From Liolophura sinensis (taxonomy: Eukaryota > Mollusca > Polyplacophora > Chitonida > Chitonidae), in assembly GCF_032854445.1 (NCBI RefSeq), contig NW_027017972.1, forward strand, positions 1 through 64,000: 64,000 nucleotides of DNA, read 5' to 3'. Under the pieces are notes generated by a model. The model made no database searches, had not been told where the DNA came from, and was given only the letters and a program-made list of their open reading frames with translations. Positions 21,901 through 31,748 of this stretch are shown here, in pieces. Made by a program: the position numbers and the translations under genes. Positions within the stretch are counted from its first letter, which is position 1; each line of letters starts with the position of its first letter.

Positions 21901-22830
21901 GGGCTATACTCCTGGCCTTATCATATGTCTCTTCTGGGCATGCTCAGAGGGCTGTGATATGCAGTGACTCGCTTTCCAGCCTTTTGGTAATACAGAATAA
22001 TAAATTTAAAAATCCGTTGATCTTCGAAATATTAGCCATACACCGAAAACTAATTAAAAGAGGTAAAGATATCCTATTCTGTTGGATACCAAGTCATGTT
22101 GGTATCCATGGAAACACAGTCGTGGACAGGGAGGCCAAAGCTGCCCTTACTAAACCTTTGTCGAAAGTTAAAATCCCTTATACTGACATGAAGTCGAATA
22201 TTCTTAAATATATTCGTGGCCTTTGGCAGGGTGAATGGAACTTGCAGGTCCATAATAAACTGCATGCTATTCATCCGGTCATTGGCTATAATTCATATAC
22301 ATTTGATATGTCTCGTAGAGACCAAGTCGTTTTAACCAGATGCCGTATTGGACATTCTCATCTGACACACAATTTCATTTTGGATGGGAGCAGTGCTCCC
22401 GAGTGTGTTGGATGTGATGCTCAATATGGCATCAAACATATTCTGGTTGACTGTGTAGACTTTGCCCATGTTCGGCAGAGATTCTACACAGTCAACTCTA
22501 TATATGATTTATTTGACAGCATCGCTGGCGATGTTGTCATAAATTGTTTGAAAGCCATTGGTCTATATCATAAAATATAAATTTTAATTGTCAAATATCT
22601 ATAGATAAACAGTTATATATATTTATACATGTACTATAACCCTGGTTTTCGAGTTTTAAATCTTATTTTTCTTTTATTCGATTTTAAGCACGTCTGTACT
22701 TTTGTTTTACTTTTGGTGTTCATATTATCAGATCGAAAACCTTAACCGTCTCTTGCTTTCACCTTGTTCTCGCCACGATATGGCTGAAATATTGCCGATG
22801 TGGCGTTAAGCCATAATCATTCATTCATTC
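17581..22830 (+). mobile_element. LINE copy H, truncated at the start of ORF1
   Basis: Lacks the whole 5' UTR and begins near the ORF1 start, directly behind the CATT tail of B. ORF1 is open, ORF2 has several frame breaks and a deletion, and the 3' UTR is beta type. The ORF2 body is alpha-like up to about 22170 (KVKIP), then beta-like (YTDMKSN), so the copy looks recombinant. Its tail at 22821-22830 joins a 3' UTR scrap (I). Confidence 0.92.
18935..22580 (+). pseudogene. LINE ORF2 of copy H, multiply frameshifted
   Basis: Starts correctly (MAIYDKIIQWNCRGLK), but one extra A near 19088 shifts the frame and it stops at 19123. An extra C near 19360 and a deletion of about 65 bases near 20098 follow. 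The RT and RNase H part is open from about 20148 to 22580 and holds FFDLEKAYDTTW, GVPQGSILSP, YVDD, YTDGSKDG, SAEARAI, CSDSLSS, DREAK and CVGCDAQYGIKHI. It cannot make a full polyprotein. Confidence 0.92.
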
Positions 22831-22931
22831 TTTTATTCGATTTTAATCACGTCTGTACTTTTTGTTTTACTTTTGGTGTTCATATTGTCATATCGAAAAA
22901 CCTTAACCGTCTCTTGCTTTCACCTTGTTCT
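22831..22931 (+). mobile_element. LINE scrap I (part of a 3' UTR)
   Basis: About 100 bases matching the beta 3' UTR (TTTTATTCGATTTTAATCAC through CACCTTGTTCT). It is placed between the tail of H and the first base of J, and stops about 60 bases short of the usual tail. It is the sequence J inserted into or recombined with. Confidence 0.85.
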
Positions 22932-23536
22932 CCCCCGTGGGGTTTCCGGGGTGATAAGAATAGGACCTCAGCCCTCTAGGCAAGCTTGTCGTAAAAGTCG
23001 ACTAACCTAGAGCTCTCCTGTGTGAGACCGGTGAATATAATAGGCTCACATCTTCCCGGTTGTGTGAGAGGCAACCGGGGAGCGACCTGTTTGCCGTGGG
23101 TTGCAACCCGTAATCTTCGAGGACGGGATCCTGGTGGCTGAGGACGGGTTGGTCTTGCGAGATCCTCACGCCCAACACGCCACTTTGGCCCTTACTTGGA
23201 GAGAGACGGGAGGTCGGATGGGCCCGGTCCGATCAATCGGCTTGGTCACGTCAAGCCCCACACTTGATCCCGTTTGTTATTCTTTGTCTTACTGAGATGT
23301 CAAGTTTGCTCTTCTTCAGATGCACTTCCTTTGGGGTCAATGCAGAAGGCGGTGGCTAATGGGTCAATCGAGTAGATTGAGTTTAACCTTTTGGTATAAC
23401 TCAATCTGTTCGAGTATACCTTGCGTGGATTCCCTGTTTCTATTCTCTGCCGGTCATCCGCAGAGGTAGATTCGCCCTTGTTGGCACTCCGTGGCGGGTG
23501 GGGGACACGTAAGGCGAAATTTAAAAAAATTAAACA

Positions 23537-24894
23537 ATGGCCTCATTTCAAATCTCAACTTTAACTATGCCTAACAGATCTTCCTCTCAGCCGACTTCAT
23601 CAAGTGCTGACAAAAAGAGGAAGTTAGAACTTTTTTCAGACTCTCTTGATAATGGACAGGACAGCTGGCCGGCTTGTATTGTTCTCTCGACTAAGAGTGA
23701 ACAGAAGCCGGCTTCAAAAATTCACCCTTTTGTGTTGAAAAGGGCTCTCCAGGGCACAGCTGGAACATTAAAAACAGTTAAAAAGTTAAGATCCGGAGAC
23801 ATTCTCATTGAATGTTTCCCGAAGCAACAATCAAAAAATTTATTATCATTAAATAAAATTGCTGATATATCTGTTTTCGCATCCCCGCACAATTCCCTGA
23901 ACAGCTGTCAGGGAATAATTCGTGACCGGGATGGTGATATTATTGACTTGTCTGAGGAGGAAATATGCGCAGAACTGAAATCACAGGGTGTTGCCAGAGT
24001 TAAACGCTTCACTATGAAGAAATCTGGCAACATCATTAAACTTAATACATATCTTTTGACCTTTAACACAACCTCGCTTCCGTCGTATATCTACATTGGC
24101 CCGTATAGGGTTAGTGTAGATTTATACATTCCCAACCCTACACGCTGCTTTACTTGCCAAAAATTTGGTCACGGCAAGGGCCAATGTAAAAATAAAATGG
24201 TTTGTTTTAGATGCGGCAGTGAGGGTCATGATGGTTTCGACTGCAGCAGCACAGTTAAGTGTTGTAATTGCAGTGGAGATCACATGGCCTCCTCCAAGGA
24301 CTGTCCGTTTTTTATTAAAGAAAAGCAAATAATAAATCTAAAAACTAAAAATAATATCTCTTATCAGGAGGCCCGCAAATTGGCCTCCGTCTCTAACACA
24401 TCACTGCAATCTTCGTTTGCCAATGTGGTCAAGCGAACTACAACGTCTGTTGGAACTCAGACTTCATTAACATGGCCCATTGGAAACGACAAACCTAGCT
24501 TCACATCTTTACAACCTGCTGCTCAACCTGCGCATATTTCCTGCTCAACACAGACCACTGCAGAACAGCAAATAAAACCAGTCAATAATAAACAACAAAC
24601 TGATAAACCTGAAATTAACCAATTCAAAAACAAATCTGCCAAAACCAAATCTGCAAATATAATAGTGATAATAGTAAACCTAGCGGTCCCACAGAGCGTC
24701 CCTCGAAGGCCACCAGGGACCCTGTCCAAACTTTTAATAGATTTGGATCGTTGGAGGACGTTGGTCCTACAACATCGGATGCAGATGTGATGGATACATC
24801 ACCCGCACCAGGGAGATGTTCCAGCCGATCTCCAAGGAAGGGTCGTCCTCTGTCCAAACATAAAGAGAAATCTCCTATACGTCTCCCTCCATAA
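23537..24894 (+). pseudogene. LINE ORF1 of copy J, C-terminus frameshifted
   Basis: Starts MASFQISTLTMPNRSSSQ and carries the IRDRDGDI and IGPYRVSVDLYIPNPTRC segments. Knuckles are CFTCQKFGHGKGQC, CFRCGSEGHDGFDC and CCNCSGDHMASSKDC. An indel in the A-rich stretch near 24655 diverts the frame to a stop at 24788-24790. The expected tail (GPTERPSKATRDP to KSPIRLPP) is intact in another frame and ends at TAATG (24892-24896). This is the same weak spot that broke ORF1 of copy D. Confidence 0.9.
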
Positions 24895-27800
24895 TGTCTT
24901 ATTTAGACAAAATTATACAGTGGAATTGTCGAGGCCTTAAGGTAAATTTTATTGAAATAACACAGTTAGTTCAATCAGTTAATCCTATAGCCCTGTGTCT
25001 TCAGGAAACTCACCTGAAGACATCTGACAAAGATAATATAACTCTGAAAAATTATTCCTTATACAGCACTTATTCAAATGAAGAAGATCGAGCTGCAGGC
25101 GGCTCTTCCATCTTCGTGAATAACAATGTTATTCACAGCCCTGTTGCTCTGGATACAGAACTGCAGGCTGTGGCTGTTCGTGTTTCGTTGTCCAAAACAA
25201 TCACATTATGTTCGGTGTATATTTCCCCGAACATTTCTTTGTCAGCTTTGCAGTTACGTAATCTAAAAGAACAATTACCCAAACCTTTTATACTTATGGG
25301 AGATTTTAATTCCCATAACCCCCTATGGGGCAGTAATAACATAAATAATAAGGGCAAGTTAATGGAAGATTTTTTATCGAAGGAGGAACTGTGTTATTTC
25401 AATGATGGTTCTAACACCTATTTACATCCAGGTAATGGCGCTTATTCTGCTATCGATCTCACTATCTCAGATCCATCACTTCTCCCAGATTTTTCTTGGA
25501 AGGTGCATGACGATCTTTGTGGTAGTGACCATTTTCCTATAATCCTAGAACATATCACTTCTAATTCTTTAGAACGTGTAGCTAGGTGGAAATTCGATAA
25601 AGCAGATTGGATCGCATTTGAGATGTTCTGTGAGGCTGATATCATTCCAGAGACTCTCAAAGCAGCAGATGATCCTATGTTAAAATTTAACGAGCTTGTA
25701 TTACGAGCTGCCGATAGAACTATACCTAAGACCTCGACAAATCCAAAATCCAAAAGTAAACCCTGGTACGACAATGACTGTCATAAAGCCATAAAGGACC
25801 GTAAAAAGGCTGAACGTAGATTTAACCATTGTCCTACTGATAATAACTTAAACCAGGTTCGTATTTTTCGAGCTAAGGCTCGTCGATTACTCAAGTCCAA
25901 GAGACGATCTTGTTGGCGGAACTTTGTTTCGGGCATTACGTCAAAAACACCCATGCGTAAGGTCTGGAACATGGTTCAGAAACTTAAGGGCAAAAATAAT
26001 AGAGCAAAAGTTCAGCATTTAAAAGATGGAGATAATATAATAACTTCTCCACCCGATATAGCTAATAAACTAGCTGAAACAATCTCAAAGAAATCTTCTT
26101 CTGAGAATTATACTAAAGAATTCCAACGTATTAAAAACCAGAAGGAGAAAATTAAATTGCCCTTTTCTTCTAAGAATTTAGAAGATTATAATAATCCTTT
26201 TAATATCGATGAACTTAAAACTGCATTGAAAAAGGCCCACGATACTGCTTGTGGTCCTGATAATGTATATTATAAGTTTCTGAACCATTTACCACCTGAG
26301 CCACTGGAGACTCTCTTGGACTTGATTAATGATATTTGGATAACTGGTAATTTTCCAGCCTCATGGAGGGAGGCGTGTATTATCCCGGTTCCCAAACCGG
26401 GTAAGGATCATAATGATCCAAATAATTACCGTCCCATAGCTCTTACCAGCTGTGTCTGTAAGACTATGGAACGGATGATTAATGATAGGCTTGTTTGGTT
26501 TCTTGAAACCAACAAGCTTTTATCTAATATTCAATGTGGTTTTCGGCAAGGTAGATCTACCATGGATCACCTTGTTCGATTTGAAACCTTTATTCGCGAT
26601 GGCTTCATCAATAATGAACATGTGGTGTCCATATTTTTTGACCTTGAAAAGGCCTACGACACCACATGGAAATATGGTATTTTAAAAGACCTCGCGAACA
26701 TGGGTCTTAAAGGTCGATTACCTATATTTATATCTCAATTTTTATCTGATCGTCAGTTTAAGGTACGGGTTGGGTCCACTCTTTCTGACTCTTATGAGCA
26801 GGAAATGGGTGTACCCCAGGGCAGCATTCTATCACCAACTCTGTTTAGCATAAAAATAAATAGCCTAGCAAAAACATTAACATCTGGCACAGAGGGTTCT
26901 TTATACGTGGATGATTTCCTTATATGCTACCGAGCTACGAACATGAATAATATCGAACGTCAGTTGCAGCTTTGTCTCAATAAGATCGAGAAATGGGCAA
27001 CTGAAAACGGTTTTAGATTTTCAACGTCTAAAACCGTCGGTATGCATTTTTGTAACAAACGGAAACTTCATCTTGACCCTGAGCTTAATTTTTGTGGTGA
27101 ACAGGTTAAAATTGTTGGAGAAACAAAGTTTTTAGGTATAATATTTGATAGTAAACTATCTTTTATACCTCATATAAAAATGCTTAAAGCTAAATGTACA
27201 AAGCCTCTCGATATAATTAAGGTCGTGTCTAGCACCGATTGGGGTGCTGACCGATCAGTTTTACTTAATTTATATCGTTCTCTGGTGAGGTCTAAATTGG
27301 ACTATGGATCCATCAATTACGGTTCTACTAGGAAGTCGTACATTAAAATGTTGGATCCCGTTCATCACCAAGGTTTGAGGCTCAGCCTTGGTGCTTTTAG
27401 AACCTCACCAGTAGAAAGTTTATACGTGGAGGCAAATGAGCCTTCTTTATATAACCGACGTATAAAACTTAGCCTTCAATATGCTACAAAGCTTAAAGCA
27501 CATCCAACAAACCCTGCCTACGACTGTGTTTTCAATACATTGTATGTAGACAAATATACTAAATGTCCTAACAAGATCCCTTCGTTCGGTCTTCGTATAC
27601 GGGACCATATTGTGGGAGCTAACATCAACCTTGAGGATATAGCTCCGGTGTCTTTTCCGGAGTCTCCTCCATGGCTTCTCCCACAACCTAAACTAATATT
27701 TGATCTACGTAAATATAATAAATCGAATATAAATTCTCTTATAATTCAGCAAGGTTTTGCTGAAATTAAAGCTAATTATATGGATTATAAATTTATATAT

Positions 27801-28590
27801 ACTGACGGGTCGAAGGATGGGGACAGGGTTGCGACTGCGGCTGTCATGGAGCAGCGAGTCTCTTCCTTTTGTCTTCCATCCTCTTCTTCAATATTCTCTG
27901 CCGAGGCCAGAGGTATACTCCTGGCCTTATCATATGTTTCTTCTGGGTGTGCCCAGAGGGCAATGATATGCACTGACTCGTTGTACTGCCTATTGGCAAT
28001 ACAGAATAATAAATTTAAAAATCCCTTGATCCTTCAAATTTTAGCTATACATAGGAAATTAATTAGAAGAGGTAAAGATATTATATTCTGCTGGATACCA
28101 AGTCATATTGGTATCCATAGAAACACAGTCGCAGACAGGGAGGCGAAAGCTGCCCTAAATAAACCCATATCTAAGATAAAAATCCCTTTATACTGACATG
28201 AAGTCCAATATTCTTAAATATATTCGTGGCCTTTGGCAGGGTGAATGGAACTTGCAGGTCCATAATAAACTGCATGCCATTCATCCGGTCATTGGCTATA
28301 ATTCATATACATTTGATATGTCTCGTAGAGACCAAGTCGTTTTAACCAGATGCCGTATTGGACATTCTCATCTGACACACAATTTTATCTTGGATGGGAG
28401 CAGTGCTCCCGAGTGTGTTGGATGTGATGCTCAATATGGCATCAAACATATTCTGGTTGACTGTGTAGACTTTGCCCATGTTCGGCAGAGATTCTACACG
28501 GTCAACTCTATATATGATTTATTTGACAGCATCGCTGGCGATGTTGTCATAAATTGTTTAAAGGCCATTGGCCTATATCATAAAATATAA
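24894..28590 (+). pseudogene. LINE ORF2 of copy J, late frameshift
   Basis: Open for 1100 residues from MSYLDKIIQWNCRGLK: endonuclease (MGDFNSHNPLWGS, GSDHFPI), RT (FFDLEKAYDTTW, YVDD) and RNase H (YTDGSKDG, SAEARGI, CTDSLYC, DREAK). One extra T near 28186 ends the frame at 28196, before the C-terminal finger. The remaining 130 residues (CVGCDAQYGIKHI to GLYHKI) follow in another frame to 28590. Endonuclease and RT are otherwise complete. Confidence 0.92.
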
Positions 28591-28850
28591 ATTTTAATTG
28601 TCATGGATATCTATAGATAAACAGTTATATATATTTATACATGTACTCTAACCCTGGTTTTCGAGTTTTAAATCTTATTTTTCTTTTATTCGATTTTAAT
28701 CACGTCTGTACTTTTTGTTTTACTTTTGGTGTTCATATTGTCATATCGAAAACCTTAACCGTCTCTTGCTTTCACCTTGTTCTCCCCACGGTATGGCTGA
28801 AATATTGCCGATGTGGCGTTAAGCCATAATCATTCATTCATTCATTCATT

Positions 28851-29308
28851 CTTATAATTCAGCAAGGTTTTGCTGAAATTAAGGCTAAATATTCGGATTA
28901 TAAATTTATATATACTGATGGGTCAAAGAATGGGGATAGGGTTGCAGCTGCAGCTGTCTTAGAGCAGCGAGTTGCTTCTCTTCGTCTTCCATCCTCGTCT
29001 TCAATCTTTTCTGCAGAGGCCAGGGCCATACTCCTAGCCTTATCATATGTCTCTTCTGGGCATGCTCAGAGGGCTGTGATATGCAGTGACTCGCTTTCCA
29101 GCCTTTTGGCAATACAGAATAATAAATTTAAAAATCCGTTGATCTTCGAAATATTAGCCATACACCGAAAACTAATTAAAAGAGGTAAAGATATCCTATT
29201 CTTTTGGATTCCAAGTCATGTTGGTATCCATGGAAACACAGTCGTGGACAGGGAGGCAAAAGCTGCCCTTACTAAACCTTTGTCGAAAGTTAAAATACCA
29301 TATAATGA
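28851..29308 (+). mobile_element. LINE copy F, piece 1 (RNase H fragment)
   Basis: An alpha-type, 5'-truncated copy that starts in RNase H directly behind the tail of J, encoding QQGFAEIKAKYSDYKFIYTD to SKVKIPYND. It is cut by copy G and resumes at 30263. The frame contains IPSHVGIHG and DREAKAAL. CWIPSH reads FWIPSH. Confidence 0.9.
29298..29308 (+). repeat. Target-site duplication of copy G, left
   Basis: CCATATAATGA is repeated exactly at 30263-30273 after G's tail. Joining the two flanks restores continuous ORF2 sequence of F. Confidence 0.92.
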
Positions 29309-30262
29309 CAGAGGCCAGAGCTATACTTCTGGCTTTGTCATATGTTTCTGCTGGGCATGCCCAGAGGGCTGTGATCTGCACGGACTCGCTGTCTTGCCTT
29401 TTGGCAATTCAGAATAATAAATTTAAAAATCCTTCCATCCTTGAGATATTAGCCGTACATAAAAATCTAATTAAAAGAGGTAAAGATATTGTATTCTGTT
29501 GGATACCAAGTCACATTGGTATCCATGGAAACACAGTCGTGGATAGGGAGGCGAAAGCTGCCCTTAATAAACCCATATCGAAGATGAAAATTTGTTATAC
29601 TGATTTTAGATATCATATTCTTAAATATATTCGTCGCCTTTGGCAGGATGAATGGGATTTGCAGATCCACAACAAACTGCATGCTATTCATCCTGTCATT
29701 GGCAATAATTCTTATACTCTTAATAGGTCTCGTAGGGACCAAGTAGTTCTAACAAGGTGCCGTGTTGGGCATTCTCGTCTAACACACAATTTTATCCTAG
29801 ATGGGAGCAGTGCTCCTGAGTGTGTTGGTTGTAATGCCCAGTACGGCATCAAACATATTCTGGTTGACTGTGTGGACTTTGCTCATATTAGGCAAAGATT
29901 CTACACAGTCAGCTCTATATTTGATTTATTTGACGGTGTCGCTGGCGATACTATCATTAATTACTTAAAACATATTGGATTATATCATAAGATATAATTT
30001 TATTTTTATTTCACATAGATATTTCTAGTTCATATATACATATTAAAATTTCAAAAGCTTTGTGGTTTTCAAGTTTTTAAAGAGCTTTGATTGTTTTACC
30101 TAGTTTTAAACATGTCTGTCATTTTTCATTTGTTTTGTATGTTCATATTTCAGTCTTGAAAACCATATACTGATTCCTGGTTTTAAACATGTTCTCGCCA
30201 CAATATGGCTGAAATATTGCCGATGTGGCGTAAAGCCATAATCATTCATTCATTCATTCATT
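29309..30262 (+). mobile_element. LINE copy G, 5'-truncated, nested in F
   Basis: A gamma-type 3' fragment, the closest relative of copy B: the end of RNase H (EARAILLALSYVSAG, CTDSLSC, DREAK), the finger CVGCNAQYGIKHILVDC, ORF2 stop at 29997, 3' UTR and CATT tail. A perfect 11-bp duplication flanks it. It gives the normal orientation of the block that is inverted in B at 17197-17220. Confidence 0.93.
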
Positions 30263-30926
30263 CCATATAATGATTTTAAGTCTAATATTCTTAAATATAT
30301 TCGTCGCCTTTGGCAGGGTGAATGGGATCTGCAGGTTTACAATAAACTGCATGCCATTCATCCTGTCATTGGCTTTAATTCATATACACTTGATATGTCT
30401 CGTAGAGACCAAGTCGTTTTAACTAGATGCCGTATTGGACATTCTCGTCTAACACACAATTTCATCTTGGATGGGAGCAGTGCTCCCGAGTGTGTTGGAT
30501 GTGATGCTCAATATGGCATCAAACATATTCTGGTTGACTGTGTAGACTTTGCCCATGTTCGGCAGAGATTCTACACGGTCAACTCTATATATGATTTATT
30601 TGACAGCATCGCTGGCGATGTTGTCATAAATTATTTAAAGGCCATTGGCCTATATCATAAAATATAAATTTTAATCGTCATAAATATCTATATATAAACA
30701 GTTATATACATATAGATTTATACATATAATATATAACCCTGGTTTTCGAGTTTTAACTCTTATTTTTTCTTTTATGCGATTTTAAACATGTCTGTACTTT
30801 TTTTTTTTACTTTTGATGTTCATATTATCATATCGAAAACCTTAACCATCTCTTGTTTTCACCTTGTTCTCGCCACGATATGGCTGAAATATTGCCGATG
30901 TGGCGTAAAGCCATAATCATTCATTC
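30263..30926 (+). mobile_element. LINE copy F, piece 2 (ORF2 end and tail)
   Basis: Continues F after G, with the ORF2 end (MSRRDQVVLTRCRIGHSRL, CVGCDAQYGIKHILVDC, stop 30665-30667), an alpha 3' UTR with a longer T run near 30800, and a short CATT tail. It then runs into copy K. Confidence 0.9.
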
Positions 30927-31443
30927 TTTCGTAGAGACCAAGTAATCTTGACAAGGTGTCGTGTTGAGCATTCTCGTCTAACGTACAATTTCATACTAGA
31001 TGGGAGCAGTGCTCCCGAGAGCGTTGGATGCGATGCCCAATATGGCATCAAACATATCTTGGTTGACTGTGTGGAGGTTGCCCACGTTCGGCAGAGATTC
31101 TACACGGTCAACTCTATACATAATTTATTTGACAACATCGCTGGCGATGTTGTCATCAATTATTTAAAGGAATTTATTAATACATAAATATTTATCGATA
31201 AAGTTATATACATTTCTTGATATATTATTTTTAAAATATGAGGGTTTTCGAGTTTTAACTGTTTTTGGTTATTCTAATCTGGTTTTAAACATGTCCAAAC
31301 ATTTGTTTCATTTTTGATGTTCTCACCACCATATCGGAAACCTCAACCGCCTCGTGTTTTCACCTTGCTCTCGCCAAAATATGGCTGAAATATTGCCGAT
31401 GTGGCGTTAAACCATAATCATTCATTCATTCATTCATTCATTC
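30927..31443 (+). mobile_element. LINE copy K, old 3' fragment
   Basis: The most diverged copy and the right end of the array. It holds the last ~85 residues of ORF2 (RCRVEHSRLTYNFILDG to YLKEFINT, stop at 31185-31187), a distinct 3' UTR and a tail of CATT units ending at 31443. The first zinc Cys is lost (ESVGCDAQ instead of ECVGCDAQ) and the usual GLYHKI end is gone, consistent with age. Confidence 0.88.
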
Positions 31444-31723
31444 CAAAATGTTGTGACTTTTACGGCTCAGTAGTTAAGGCATAATTATCCATTCATTACA
31501 TAGCAGGCCTATCACTCTGCTCACATCGGATAGAGGCAAGAAATTCCTTTACTGTCCCATGCCACTGTTCATATGTATAGGACTATGTTCATTTATAGGC
31601 GGCGAGGCAGTGCATTTCAAGCTGTGAAGAAAATGTTTGACACAGTAACGCCCCCTTGAGTGCTCTCCAGTACGGATGGTAAACTTTTCCCGCATTTTTC
31701 GAAGTTGTCAGTGGTTTGTCATC
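31444..31723 (+). promoter_or_regulatory. Presumed promoter and 5' UTR of PSMC3IP
   Basis: These 280 bases separate the LINE array from the PSMC3IP start codon. No TATA box or other clear element stands out. A promoter is inferred only from position. If the transcription start lies further upstream, it falls in LINE sequence. Confidence 0.4.
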
Positions 31724-31748
31724 ATGAGCAAAGGGAAGGATGCAGGAG
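31724..31748 (+). CDS. PSMC3IP: PSMC3IP exon 1 (coding part)
   Basis: ATG AGC AAA GGG encodes MSKGKDAGG, matching the MSKG start of the vertebrate protein. Donor G|GTAATT; ends in phase 1. Confidence 0.78.

Larger units (their letters stand above)
22932..28850 (+). mobile_element. LINE copy J, full length, two frameshifts
   Basis: Complete from CCCCCGTGGGG to a CATT tail, with a 5' UTR of the C type, ORF1 of the D/H/L type, and ORF2 and 3' UTR of the beta type. No target duplication is visible: the left flank is scrap I (CACCTTGTTCT), while the right flank is truncated copy F. ORF1 is shifted near 24655 and ORF2 near 28186, each consistent with a single small indel. Confidence 0.93.

Noticed and set aside
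1-31443. CRISPR array, satellite DNA or gene cluster as an explanation of the repeats
   Set aside because: The repeats are kilobase LINE copies with RT motifs, tails and target duplications.
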